A stretch of DNA of 44,834 nt. Source: an uncultured Eubacteriales bacterium. GTDB taxonomy: Bacteria; Bacillota; Clostridia; Peptostreptococcales; Anaerovoracaceae. Below, piece after piece: positions 33,615 to 42,242 of this stretch. The DNA is taken from contig OMXT01000061.1 in assembly GCA_900315125.1 (NCBI GenBank), positions 1-44,834 on the forward strand, read 5' to 3'. Below the pieces are notes generated by a model. That model had not been told where the DNA came from. It was given only the letters and a program-made list of their open reading frames with translations, and did not search any database. The position numbers and the translations under genes were made by a program. Each line of letters starts with the position of its first letter. Position 1 is the stretch's first letter.

Positions 33615-34934
33615 ATGAGTTCTAATGCAAAGCACTTGCATAGCATCGATGCCGGGCATTATAAGAATACTGCCGGCTCTGAAACCGAGGTGATGCCGAT
33701 TCCTGACATTGTCAAAATTTCTATGTCCCAGAACCTGGGAGCGCCCTGCAAACCGCTGGTTAAGAAGGGCGATACCGTCAAGGTCGGACAGAAGATCGGC
33801 GACAACACGGAGGCGTTTCTCAGCGTTCCGGTACATGCCAGCGTTTCAGGCACAGTAACCGGAATTGAGACGCAGCGCAGCGCCATGGGCGGCAACGACA
33901 CTCTGGTGGTCATCGAGGCTGACAAGAAGCAGGAACTGGCGGAAGACATCCATAAGCCGGAAATCAACGACATGGACAGTTTCCTCAAGGCAGTCAGAGA
34001 GAGCGGGCTGGTAGGTCTGGGAGGTGCGTCTTTCCCGACTCACATCAAGTTCAACCCCAAGAATAAGGATGAGGTGCACACATTCATCATCAACGGTGCT
34101 GAGTGCGAGCCGTTCATCACATCTGACCACAGGACCATGCTCGAGGATGCACAGAACGTGATCGACGGCGCAGAGATGATCATGAAGTATCTGGAAACAG
34201 ACATGGGCTATATCGCCATCGAGGAGAATAAGCCGGATGCCATTGCTAACTTCGACAAACTGATCGCGGAGCAGGGGATCACGAACCTCAAGACATTCAA
34301 GCTGCAGGCTCGTTACCCGAAGGGCGCTGAGCGTGTACTGATCTATGAGATCACCGGCAAGCACTGCGACGCCGGAGTACTGCCGGCACAGTTGGGTGTC
34401 ATCGTTTCCAACGTAACATCTGTTGCTTTCTGGGGACAGTATATTAAGGATGGAATTCCTCTTACCAAGAAGAGAATGACCATAGACGGCGACGCTGTAT
34501 CGCAGCCGAAGAATGTTGTGGCTCCGATCGGAACGATGATCCATGACATCATGGACTTCTGCGGCGGATACAAGTCTGAACCCACCAAGATCCTGATGGG
34601 CGGACCGATGATGGGAAGAGCGATCTTCTCTGACCGCATGCCGATCGTTAAGAATAATAACGCAATACTGGCGTTCTCCAGAGAGCAGGCATACATTCCG
34701 GAAGAGACTGCCTGCATCAACTGCGGAAGATGTCACCATGCGTGCCCGTTCAACCTGCTGCCCACCGGCCTTGCCGACGCTTATGAGAATAAGGATGTCG
34801 ACATGCTGAATAAGCTCCAGGTAATGCAGTGCATGGAGTGCGGAAGCTGTTCCTTTGTATGTCCGGCGAGAAGACCTCTGGCCTTCATGAACAAGCTCGG
34901 GAAAGCCATGGTAAAGGAGGCCAGTAAGAAGTAA
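33615..34934 (+). CDS. rnfC: Rnf complex subunit C (NADH/flavin and Fe-S subunit)
   Basis: A 439-residue peripheral subunit that receives electrons in the Rnf ferredoxin:NAD+ oxidoreductase and reduces NAD+. Seen: the nucleotide/FMN-binding glycine block GLVGLGGASFPTHIKF near 133-148, NGAECEPF near 160, and two C-terminal [4Fe-4S] motifs, CINCGRCHHACP near 371-382 and CMECGSCSFVCP near 410-421. First gene of rnfCDGEAB; its stop overlaps the rnfD start (TAATG). Same order as in Acetobacterium and Clostridium. Confidence 0.96.
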   Translation: MSSNAKHLHSIDAGHYKNTAGSETEVMPIPDIVKISMSQNLGAPCKPLVKKGDTVKVGQKIGDNTEAFLSVPVHASVSGTVTGIETQRSAMGGNDTLVVIEADKKQELAEDIHKPEINDMDSFLKAVRESGLVGLGGASFPTHIKFNPKNKDEVHTFIINGAECEPFITSDHRTMLEDAQNVIDGAEMIMKYLETDMGYIAIEENKPDAIANFDKLIAEQGITNLKTFKLQARYPKGAERVLIYEITGKHCDAGVLPAQLGVIVSNVTSVAFWGQYIKDGIPLTKKRMTIDGDAVSQPKNVVAPIGTMIHDIMDFCGGYKSEPTKILMGGPMMGRAIFSDRMPIVKNNNAILAFSREQAYIPEETACINCGRCHHACPFNLLPTGLADAYENKDVDMLNKLQVMQCMECGSCSFVCPARRPLAFMNKLGKAMVKEASKK

Positions 34935-35935
34935 TGGATAAGAATACTTTTTTTGACAATCTGACAGTATCCTCATCACCGCATCTGGTCACTAAGCTGG
35001 ATACTCAGAAAACAATGATGATGGTCTGCCTTGCCATTTGCCCGGCGCTGATCGTCAGCGTCGTGATGTTCGGCATCCGCGCACTGATCCTGACCATCGT
35101 ATGCGTTGCAGCATCTGCCTTCTTCGAGTGGGCATACAATAAACTGATGCACCGTCCCCAGACCGTTTCAGACTGTTCTGCATGCGTTACGGGACTGATC
35201 CTGGCAATGAACCTTCCTTCCAGCTTCCCGTACTGGATGGCGATCATCGGATGCTTCGTATCCATCGTCATTGTCAAGTGCATGTTCGGCGGACTGGGCC
35301 GCAACATCGCGAACCCGGCTATCGTAGGACGTATCGTACTGCTGCTGTCCTTCACAACACAGATGACGACATGGCCTGTTACCAGACTGTCCGGCGTTGA
35401 CGCGACGACAGGCGCAACGGCACTGAATCTTCTGGGTGAGGTTGCCAAGGGAACACCGGGGATCACGCTCCCAAGCAACATGGATCTGTTCCTCGGTAAC
35501 TGCGGCGGTTCCATGGGAGAAGTCAGCGCGCTGGCTATCCTCATTGGCGGAGTGTTCCTGATCTGGAGAAAGATCATCAGCCCGATCATTCCGGCTGCTT
35601 TCATCGGTACAGTCTTTGTATTCGCTCTGATCTACTATGCAGTTATCGGCGGTGACTACGGCGCATTCCATATGGCGATCTTCCACATCTGCGCAGGCGG
35701 CGTGATGTTCGGAGCTTTCTTCTGCGCCACAGACTATGTTACTTCCCCGATCATGAACAAAGGCAAGCTCGTCTTTGGTATCGGATGCGGTCTTGTGACC
35801 ATGATCATCCGTATCTGGTGTTCTTACCCGGAGGGCGTTTCCTTTGCGATCCTGTTCATGAACATGATGACTCCGCTGATCGACCGCTGGGCCATCAACA
35901 ACTTCTATGGAGGTGCAAAGAAAAATGAAAAGTAA
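34934..35935 (+). CDS. rnfD: Rnf complex subunit D (flavinylated membrane subunit)
   Basis: A 333-residue integral membrane protein with about nine transmembrane helices, homologous to NqrB. The covalent FMN site is TGATAL with Thr162 as the acceptor. It takes part in transmembrane electron transfer and ion translocation. It begins inside the rnfC stop codon. The 3' end overlaps the rnfG start by 11 bases. Confidence 0.95.
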   Translation: MDKNTFFDNLTVSSSPHLVTKLDTQKTMMMVCLAICPALIVSVVMFGIRALILTIVCVAASAFFEWAYNKLMHRPQTVSDCSACVTGLILAMNLPSSFPYWMAIIGCFVSIVIVKCMFGGLGRNIANPAIVGRIVLLLSFTTQMTTWPVTRLSGVDATTGATALNLLGEVAKGTPGITLPSNMDLFLGNCGGSMGEVSALAILIGGVFLIWRKIISPIIPAAFIGTVFVFALIYYAVIGGDYGAFHMAIFHICAGGVMFGAFFCATDYVTSPIMNKGKLVFGIGCGLVTMIIRIWCSYPEGVSFAILFMNMMTPLIDRWAINNFYGGAKKNEK

Positions 35936-36497
35936 CACTTATAAAGAATATATTGCACCTGTTGTAGTACTGGTTGCGATCTGTCTTGTTATCAGTGCGG
36001 CTCTGGCTGTTGTATACGGCATGACCAAGCCGGTAATCGACACGAACACCAAGGCTGCGGCAGACGCTACGAGAGGACAGCTTCTCCCGGCAGCGGAGAA
36101 ACAGTTCACAGCATATAACGGAGATCTGGTCGTAGAACAGCCCAGTGCCGTTTATGTAGAAGAGTGCTATGTTGCCAACAACAAGAGCGGAATGGTCTGC
36201 ACTGTTGTATCCAAGTCTTTCGGCGGCGCACTGACCATGATGGTAGGCCTTGACAACAAGGGCGCTGTTACCGGCGTTGCCGTAACAGAACACGCGGATA
36301 CCCCGGGACTGGGTACCAAGGACTTTGAACCCTCATACCTGAAACAGTATAAGGGTCTGAACAAGCTGAACTCCACAAGCGTCAAGGACGACGGACAGAT
36401 CAAGTACATCAGCGGAGCTTCTGTTTCCGGAAGCGCGGTCCATTACGGCGTGTACGCCGCTCTTGATCAGTACAATAAGATGGGAGGCATACAGTAA
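35925..36497 (+). CDS. rnfG: Rnf complex subunit G (covalent FMN subunit)
   Basis: A 190-residue subunit with one N-terminal transmembrane helix (about residues 8-30) and an extracytoplasmic FMN-binding domain. The flavinylation motif reads SGASVS at residues 163-168, so the acceptor would be Ser166 rather than the more common threonine. ApbE encoded at 42243 is the expected flavin transferase. ATG 35925 is chosen because GGAGGTG lies nine bases upstream; the ATG at 35907 overlaps that site. The stop overlaps the rnfE start (TAATG). Confidence 0.93.
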   Translation: MKSNTYKEYIAPVVVLVAICLVISAALAVVYGMTKPVIDTNTKAAADATRGQLLPAAEKQFTAYNGDLVVEQPSAVYVEECYVANNKSGMVCTVVSKSFGGALTMMVGLDNKGAVTGVAVTEHADTPGLGTKDFEPSYLKQYKGLNKLNSTSVKDDGQIKYISGASVSGSAVHYGVYAALDQYNKMGGIQ

Positions 36498-37165
36498 TGG
36501 AAAAGAAAAGCAAACTGAGCATCCTGACCAATGGTTTTGTAAAGGAAAACCCGGTACTGGTCCTGGTTCTCGGAACCTGTCCTACACTGGCTGTTACTAC
36601 CTCTGTAGTTAACGGCGTCGGTATGGGTATCTCCGCCATGGCAGTACTGATTTGCTCCAATATCGTAATTTCTCTTCTGAGAAATATCATTCCTGATAAG
36701 GTAAGAATCCCGTGCTACATCGTAGTAATCGCTGGTTTCGTAACAGTTGTACAGCTGCTGCTGCAGGCTTACGTTCCTGCGCTTTACTCCTCGCTGGGAC
36801 TGTTCATACCTCTGATCGTTGTAAACTGCATCATCCTCGGCCGTGCTGAGGCATTTGCAAACAAGAACTCCGTTATCGATTCCGCACTGGACGGCATCGG
36901 AATGGGAATCGGATTTACATTCGCCCTGTTCCTGATGGGATCCATGAGAGAGATCCTGGGCTCCGGCACATGGCTTGGATTCCATGTTCTGGACAAGTTC
37001 ATCCCGGGCATGGGAATCTTCAACCTGGCTCCGGGCGGATTCTTCGCCTTCGCTACGATCATGGCTCTCGTTGCTTACTGCACAAGAGACAAGAGCAAGA
37101 TCAAGCACGAGGTAGAACCCGGACTGCCTGCAGATGCTGAAGAGCAGAAAGGAGAGGTAGCATGA
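36497..37165 (+). CDS. rnfE: Rnf complex subunit E
   Basis: A 222-residue membrane protein with six transmembrane helices, homologous to NqrD and paired with RnfA in the ion-conducting core. Typical opening: NGFVKENPVLVLVLGTCPTLAVT. The conserved intramembrane cysteines thought to hold a [2Fe-2S] centre with RnfA appear as C28 (LGTCPTLA) and in VVNCIILGRAEA. Short hydrophilic C-terminus. Its TGA overlaps the rnfA start (ATGA). Confidence 0.95.
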   Translation: MEKKSKLSILTNGFVKENPVLVLVLGTCPTLAVTTSVVNGVGMGISAMAVLICSNIVISLLRNIIPDKVRIPCYIVVIAGFVTVVQLLLQAYVPALYSSLGLFIPLIVVNCIILGRAEAFANKNSVIDSALDGIGMGIGFTFALFLMGSMREILGSGTWLGFHVLDKFIPGMGIFNLAPGGFFAFATIMALVAYCTRDKSKIKHEVEPGLPADAEEQKGEVA

Positions 37166-37743
37166 TCAGCAATATTCTCGTGATCATCATCAGCATGGTG
37201 ATCGTAAGCAACTACCCTCTGGCTCAGTTCCTGGGAATCTGCCCGTTCCTGGGTGTATCCAAGGATCTGGATTCTGCCAAGGGCATGGGCATTGCCGTTA
37301 CGTTCGTAATGGTACTGGCAACTGCCGCCACATGGCCTCTGATGCAGCTGCTGAACAAGTTTGAGATCGGATACCTGCAGACGATCGTATTCATTCTCGT
37401 AATCGCTGCACTGGTACAGCTCGTTGAGATGTTCATGAAGAAGAGCATGCCGGCTCTGTATAAGTCCCTCGGTATCTTCCTTCCCCTGATCACAACGAAC
37501 TGCGCTGTACTGGGTGTCTGCATCAACAACATTGATAACAACTATAACTATATCGAGGCACTGTTCAACTCCTTCGGAGCTGGTGTCGGATTCCTGTTCG
37601 CTATCGTTATCTTCGCCGGCGTAAGAACCAAGCTGGTCGACGAGAGCAGAATGCCGGTATCCTTCCGCGGAGTGCCCATCACGTTAATTACTGCTGCAAT
37701 ACTGTCTTTGAGCTTCATGGGCTTCCAGGGCATGTTTTCATAA
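37162..37743 (+). CDS. rnfA: Rnf complex subunit A
   Basis: A 193-residue protein with six transmembrane helices, homologous to NqrE and the inverted partner of RnfE. The cysteine positions are in LGICPFLGVSK (C26) and TTNCAVLGVC (C113, C118). Standard length. GGAGAGG lies upstream of ATG 37162. A 20-base gap separates it from rnfB. Confidence 0.95.
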   Translation: MISNILVIIISMVIVSNYPLAQFLGICPFLGVSKDLDSAKGMGIAVTFVMVLATAATWPLMQLLNKFEIGYLQTIVFILVIAALVQLVEMFMKKSMPALYKSLGIFLPLITTNCAVLGVCINNIDNNYNYIEALFNSFGAGVGFLFAIVIFAGVRTKLVDESRMPVSFRGVPITLITAAILSLSFMGFQGMFS

Positions 37744-37763
37744 GAATGGAGGCGAGATAGGTA

Positions 37764-38669
37764 ATGAATCTTATAGTAATTGCAATTGTGGTAGTAGTTC
37801 TGATCGGACTCGTTGCTTCCGTTATCCTGAGCTACGCTTCCAAGGTGTTCGCCGTAGAAGTGGACGAGCGTTTCCCGCTCCTGCGTGCGGCTCTGCCTGG
37901 CGCGAACTGCGGCGGATGCGGATATGCCGGATGTGATGACTATGCCAACGCGCTGGTGGAAGATCCCGACGCAAGCTGCAGCGCCTGCCCTGTCGGCGGC
38001 CCGGCTGTAGCTGAGAAACTGGCGGAGATCCTCGGCAAGACTGCTGAGGTAGGAGAGAAAGAAGTTGCTGTTGTTATGTGCAACGGCACCCGCGATGCGG
38101 TCAAACCGCTCCTTCAGTATAATGACATCAAGACCTGCAAGGCAGCGAAGAACCTGTTCGGCGGCATGAACGCATGCCCCTTCGGATGCCTTGGACTGGG
38201 CGACTGCGAGGCTGCATGCAGCTTCGACGCGATCCATATTAAAGATGGCGTTGCAACAGTAGACACAGAGAAGTGCACATCCTGCGGAGCCTGCGCAGAA
38301 GCATGCCCCAACAGCCTGATCCGCATTTCTCCGGCTAAGAATGTTGTCATCGTTAAGTGTCATAACACAGAGAAGGGCGCACAGGCTCGCAAAGAGTGCA
38401 CAAATGCCTGCATCGGCTGCATGAAGTGCACCAAGGAATGTAAGTTCGACGCGATCCACGTTGAGAACAACCTGGCGTACATTGATCCGGACAAGTGCAA
38501 GAACTGCGGATTATGCGCCAAGGTATGCCCGACCGGCGCGATCCATAACTACCGCAAGAAGAAGGCTCCGGCGAAACCGAAGATGACGCCGGAACAGATC
38601 GAAGCGGCTAAGCAGGCTGTAGCAGCCAAAAAGGCTGCGGCTGCAGCAGAACAGGCAACCGCTGAGTAA
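37764..38669 (+). CDS. rnfB: Rnf complex subunit B (ferredoxin-accepting multi-cluster subunit)
   Basis: A 301-residue subunit that accepts electrons from reduced ferredoxin. One N-terminal transmembrane helix (about residues 3-25) is followed by the Fe-S domain [13 protein letters not shown] near 51-63. C-terminal ferredoxin-type motifs include [24 protein letters not shown] and [12 protein letters not shown], plus a further cysteine set around [11 protein letters not shown], giving the multi-cluster array of clostridial RnfB. An alanine- and lysine-rich tail ends the protein. GGAGGCGAG precedes ATG 37764. Last gene of the operon, followed by a terminator at 38721-38771. Confidence 0.95.
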   Translation: MNLIVIAIVVVVLIGLVASVILSYASKVFAVEVDERFPLLRAALPGANCGGCGYAGCDDYANALVEDPDASCSACPVGGPAVAEKLAEILGKTAEVGEKEVAVVMCNGTRDAVKPLLQYNDIKTCKAAKNLFGGMNACPFGCLGLGDCEAACSFDAIHIKDGVATVDTEKCTSCGACAEACPNSLIRISPAKNVVIVKCHNTEKGAQARKECTNACIGCMKCTKECKFDAIHVENNLAYIDPDKCKNCGLCAKVCPTGAIHNYRKKKAPAKPKMTPEQIEAAKQAVAAKKAAAAAEQATAE

Positions 38670-38720
38670 GTCTCGTTGACGCCCGGCATCCTTACAAGGG
38701 ATGTCAGAACGTAAAAAATA

Positions 38721-38771
38721 AGGAGCTGATTTCCGATAGCGATTTGAATATCAGAACTCAGCTCCTTTTTT
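38721..38771. terminator. Bidirectional intrinsic terminator
   Basis: AGGAGCTGA (38721-38729) pairs with TCAGCTCCT (38758-38766), followed on the plus strand by T38766-T38771. On the minus strand the same stem is followed by a T-rich run (complement of GTAAAAAATA at 38711-38720). It ends both rnfB and the convergent helicase gene. Confidence 0.75.
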
Positions 38772-38794
38772 ATTGCCGCGCATGGGACGGTCGA

Positions 38795-41299
38795 TCAGCC
38801 CCGGCGCCTCCTGCCGGAACCGCTCCGTCTCCTGCGGCCGCCCCGGCGATTGCCCCGGCTCTGGCTGTAGCAGGTCTGGCATATGCCGAAGGGATAGTTC
38901 CAGGGCAGCATCCTGCCGCAGCGGGAACAGCGCCGCTGTGCATAATTCTGGCTGTCCAGCAGTTTCATGATCTGCTGGGAGATGAGCTGCCGCTCTTCTA
39001 CGAGGTGGTCTTTCATCTCCGGATGCTTGAATTTCCGGGCGTAGGAGTAGAGCAGGTCGCATTTCCGGTGTGCCAGCTCCAGATCCGACTGGTCCTGGGA
39101 ATTATAGCGGATATCGCACATCTGGGCGAACAGCTGCTCGGAGCCTGGCGCCCAGGTCAGTTCCAGCAGAAAGAGCTGAAACCACAGATCCCGGAGGACC
39201 TCGCTCTTTTCATCCACGGGTAGAGAGAGGAAGTCATAGATCAGCCGCTTGTCTTCCGTCTGGGCACACAGCATCTCACAGAGCTCCAGATCGATCTTGG
39301 ATACCTTGAACACGCCCTGCCTGGGCAGGTTATTCCACCGCTGGACCAGCTGGTTCATGGGCTCATCCAGTGTAAGCAGTGTTTCCGGGAAGGAAATGGG
39401 CGCGTGATCGATCACCGTATGGAGACCTTTCAGCTGCACATCATCGAATTCCGAGGCATAATAGCCCTTGTTATACATGCCCCTGCGGCCGGCGCGGCCG
39501 GCGATTTGGCGGAATTCCTCAGGATAGAGACTGCGGGATTCTACACCGTCGAATTTGGTGGTCTGGAGAAAGACGATGCGCTGGATGGGAAGGTTCATAC
39601 CCATGCCGATGGCGTCCGTGGACACGACCACATCGGTCTCGCCTTCGAGAAATTTCTGCACTTCCTTCTTCCGGACAGGGTAGGGCAGAGCGCCGTAGAT
39701 CAGGCTTGCCCGCACGTGAGAATGACGCAGGTCCGCGGCACAGGCGTGGACGTCGCGGCGGGAGAAGACGATCAGCGCGTCGTGGGGCCGGACATCATCC
39801 GGGAATTTTCGGAAGGAGTGATCGCAGACCAGAGGCGTCATGCGCTCGTGGCGGACGACTTCTGACGTATCGCCGCATTCGTGGATCAGATCCTGGACCA
39901 GATCCAATGCTTCCGGCGCCATGCAGACGTGAATCTCTTCCGCGTATACGCCGCAGATGGCATTGGTCCAGGCATAGCCCCGGTCACGGTCTATGATCAT
40001 TTGCGCCTCATCGATCACGGCTACATCGTAATGTGCGTGAAGTTCCAGCATCTCTACCGTTGACGAGATGTGGGAGGCGCCTTCCGTCAGAATCTCCTCC
40101 TCCCCGGTGATCATGCTGCAGGGGACATCCTCGTTGATAGAATACTCGTAGATCTCGTGGGCAAGGAGCCGCAGGGGAGCGAGGTAAATGCCGCTTTCTG
40201 CCTGGAGATAGCGGTTCAGTGCGTCATGGGTCTTGCCGGAGTTCGTCGGTCCGATATGAAGGATAAAATGCCGCTGGATCCCCCGTGCCCGGGGGAAGAA
40301 ATCGATATACCGATCCGGCATACGGGTGAGGATCTTCTCCTCCAGCTCCTTCTCCAGACGTTTCTTCTCCGCATGCTCCCGCCGGATCCGCTCGGTCTTT
40401 TCCCTCGTCCTCCGGTTATATACGGCAACCGCAGCCCGGGCAGACTCGGGGTAAGAGCCTGACAGGATCAGGGGCAGGTAATCGGCGGAGGACTGAAAGT
40501 CGTCGACGATATCGTAGAGGAAGTAATCGGGAAGCTGTCCCTGAATATAGAGTTCCAGCGCATCACGGAGCTCTTCCGCTCCATATTTGTCTGCCGCGTC
40601 GCCAAAAGCAGGCGTTTTCATCAGCGCCCGTGTAACGGCAGCGGCGCCTTCTTCTATGCAGCCGGAGTCGAACAGAAAACTGTTGATCTGTGAGTTCTCG
40701 TCACTGCTCCAGCTCCTGCCGGAGTTCTCTACCTGCTGGCCGTAATAGAGCCGGCCAGTCCCCACGAAATAATCATCGAACAGACCGTCGAAGAAATCCT
40801 CCGGATAGTACTCCTCGTGCTCCCGGATCAGCTCCATCAGGATATCGTCGGTATAGAATTCTGTATCCCTGAAATAGTCGATGATCGGCCGTTCCAGAGT
40901 CTCCCGGGAGACATGGGTGTCTATGAACTCGTAGAGGTCGTAATCGCCGAGGATCCCCTGTATGACAAACTCCGCTTCCTTTACCATGCGGCGGTGAAGG
41001 TCTTCCTGGCGGCGCTGATCCCAGGCTTCCTGAACAGCTGGATCGTTTGCCGGGTCAGGGCCGGTCAGGGCTTTGTAAAAGGGGTCACGGGCAAGGATCT
41101 TCTGCGCCTCTGTCCGGCGCTCCCTGGATTCCCGAAAATCCCTGAGTTCTCCCCGCTTCAAGGGATTATGCCGGCGCATGTACTCCCGCTCCACCTGGTC
41201 ATAGGCGGCGCTTTCTATCTTGCTGCAGCTCGTGATGATAAACCGCTCAATAGTATTGACCGGCTGTTTTTTCTTGCTTTTCTTCTTCTTTCTTGACAT
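38795..41299 (-). CDS. SUV3-like DExH-box RNA helicase with C-terminal zinc ribbon
   Basis: An 834-residue superfamily 2 helicase resembling mitochondrial SUV3, the RNA-decay helicase. An N-terminal helical region of about 340 residues has no recognised family. Helicase motifs: GPTNSGKT at 350-357 (motif I), IYLAPLRLLA (Ia), DEAQ at 430-433 (II), SLIYGALPYPVR (near IV), VSTDAIGMGMNLPI (V) and QIAGRAGRRG (VI); the set and order match SUV3. The C-terminus has a zinc ribbon, CSRCGRMLPWNYPFGICQTC, and ends in an Arg/Gly-rich tail likely to bind RNA. Long for a bacterial SUV3-like protein. A dispersed repeat copy encodes part of residues 73-81. Likely in one minus-strand unit with the Gx-transporter and NusG-II genes. 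Confidence 0.82.
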   Translation of the reverse strand: MSRKKKKSKKKQPVNTIERFIITSCSKIESAAYDQVEREYMRRHNPLKRGELRDFRESRERRTEAQKILARDPFYKALTGPDPANDPAVQEAWDQRRQEDLHRRMVKEAEFVIQGILGDYDLYEFIDTHVSRETLERPIIDYFRDTEFYTDDILMELIREHEEYYPEDFFDGLFDDYFVGTGRLYYGQQVENSGRSWSSDENSQINSFLFDSGCIEEGAAAVTRALMKTPAFGDAADKYGAEELRDALELYIQGQLPDYFLYDIVDDFQSSADYLPLILSGSYPESARAAVAVYNRRTREKTERIRREHAEKKRLEKELEEKILTRMPDRYIDFFPRARGIQRHFILHIGPTNSGKTHDALNRYLQAESGIYLAPLRLLAHEIYEYSINEDVPCSMITGEEEILTEGASHISSTVEMLELHAHYDVAVIDEAQMIIDRDRGYAWTNAICGVYAEEIHVCMAPEALDLVQDLIHECGDTSEVVRHERMTPLVCDHSFRKFPDDVRPHDALIVFSRRDVHACAADLRHSHVRASLIYGALPYPVRKKEVQKFLEGETDVVVSTDAIGMGMNLPIQRIVFLQTTKFDGVESRSLYPEEFRQIAGRAGRRGMYNKGYYASEFDDVQLKGLHTVIDHAPISFPETLLTLDEPMNQLVQRWNNLPRQGVFKVSKIDLELCEMLCAQTEDKRLIYDFLSLPVDEKSEVLRDLWFQLFLLELTWAPGSEQLFAQMCDIRYNSQDQSDLELAHRKCDLLYSYARKFKHPEMKDHLVEERQLISQQIMKLLDSQNYAQRRCSRCGRMLPWNYPFGICQTCYSQSRGNRRGGRRRRSGSGRRRRG
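41058..41076 (+). repeat. Dispersed repeat, copy 4 (inside the helicase gene)
   Basis: GGGCCGGTCAGGGCTTTGT matches 19 bases of copies 1 and 2. An extra GGGTCAGGG lies immediately before it, at 41052-41060. On the coding (minus) strand it reads YKALTGP in a non-conserved part of the protein. Confidence 0.7.
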
Positions 41300-41336
41300 A
41301 ATTCTTTCTTGTTCTGGTTATGAAGACCGGGGCAGG

Positions 41337-41867
41337 CTATCGGAACAGCTGCCGGGGCAGTTTACGGTCTATGACATAAGCGATGATCCCGATGCCGATG
41401 CCGGCGGCTACGCCGCTGAATACAAGCACGGGAAAATACAGGAACAGCCGTGCGTTGGAGACAACAAAGACCGCTATGGCCAGCTGTCCGAAGTTATGGG
41501 CGACGCCCCCCGCCATGCTGACGCCGATCATGGAAAATCTGCCAGTCTTCTTCAGCGCCCACATGACCAGAAGGCTGAACATGCCGCCGGCCAGAGAGTA
41601 CAGCATGGCGAACACGCCGGAAAACAGCAGTCCGGCCATGGCGATGCGGATCAGGTTGACCGCTGCTGCATTCTTCAGGTCCATCTCGTAGAGGACAACA
41701 AGAATGACGATGTTGGCCAGGCCCAGTTTGACGCCGGGGATCCCGACACTGTAGGGGATCAGAAATTCCACGTACGTAAATATCAGAGCGACAGCGGCGA
41801 ACATAGCGTCCATCGTAAGGCGGACTGTCCGGAGAGAACGGCTGTTTCGATCAGGAGACGGCATCAT
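41337..41867 (-). CDS. Gx transporter family (Hpre_diP_synt_I) membrane protein
   Basis: A 176-residue membrane protein with about five helices, of the family once called heptaprenyl diphosphate synthase component I and now Gx transporter. The family hallmark is GVKLGLANIVILVVL near residue 50. It resembles S-components of ECF vitamin transporters and often sits beside NusG-II and ApbE genes in anaerobes, suggesting a role in flavin or quinone supply to Rnf-type complexes. ATG 41867 is preferred over a GTG at 41873 because GGAGG (41874-41878) is six bases from it. It overlaps the NusG-II gene by 17 bases. Confidence 0.82.
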   Translation of the reverse strand: MMPSPDRNSRSLRTVRLTMDAMFAAVALIFTYVEFLIPYSVGIPGVKLGLANIVILVVLYEMDLKNAAAVNLIRIAMAGLLFSGVFAMLYSLAGGMFSLLVMWALKKTGRFSMIGVSMAGGVAHNFGQLAIAVFVVSNARLFLYFPVLVFSGVAAGIGIGIIAYVIDRKLPRQLFR

Positions 41868-42216
41868 ATCCACCTCCTCCCTGGATCTCTATTACTATGC
41901 GGTTCGGCAGGCAGACGATCTGCTGGCTGGTGTGGCTGATCTTTCCTGTGTGGACACAGACTTGATTCTTACAGTCCGACCAGGTCATTTGCACGGTGCC
42001 GTTATTTATGCTAAACTTGTTGATGTGACCGTTCTGACGGATGGTTACGGTCCGGTCCTGATCCAGGCGGTATGTGCCGTAAACCTTACCGTCTACTTTC
42101 ACGACGGCACGCTGCCCCGTCACGTCGCCGGCAATGCTGAACCAGCTAAGTGCTGCGCCCAGAGCGATGAGACAGATAAATAGGATGATATCCGGTTTGG
42201 TCAGAACTTTAAACAT
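41851..42216 (-). CDS. NusG domain II-containing membrane-anchored protein
   Basis: A 121-residue protein with one N-terminal transmembrane helix (about residues 9-29) and an extracytoplasmic NusG-II domain. Seen: the characteristic SDCKNQVCVHTGKIS, with two cysteines, and the later IVCLPNRIVIEI. This family accompanies Gx transporters and Rnf/ApbE systems; its biochemical role is not known. AGGAG lies upstream of ATG 42216. It is divergent from apbE, 26 bases apart, so the two promoters must overlap the coding sequences. Confidence 0.85.
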   Translation of the reverse strand: MFKVLTKPDIILFICLIALGAALSWFSIAGDVTGQRAVVKVDGKVYGTYRLDQDRTVTIRQNGHINKFSINNGTVQMTWSDCKNQVCVHTGKISHTSQQIVCLPNRIVIEIQGGGGYDAVS

Positions 42217-42242
42217 AAAACTCCTGTAGAGAAAGGAAGAGC

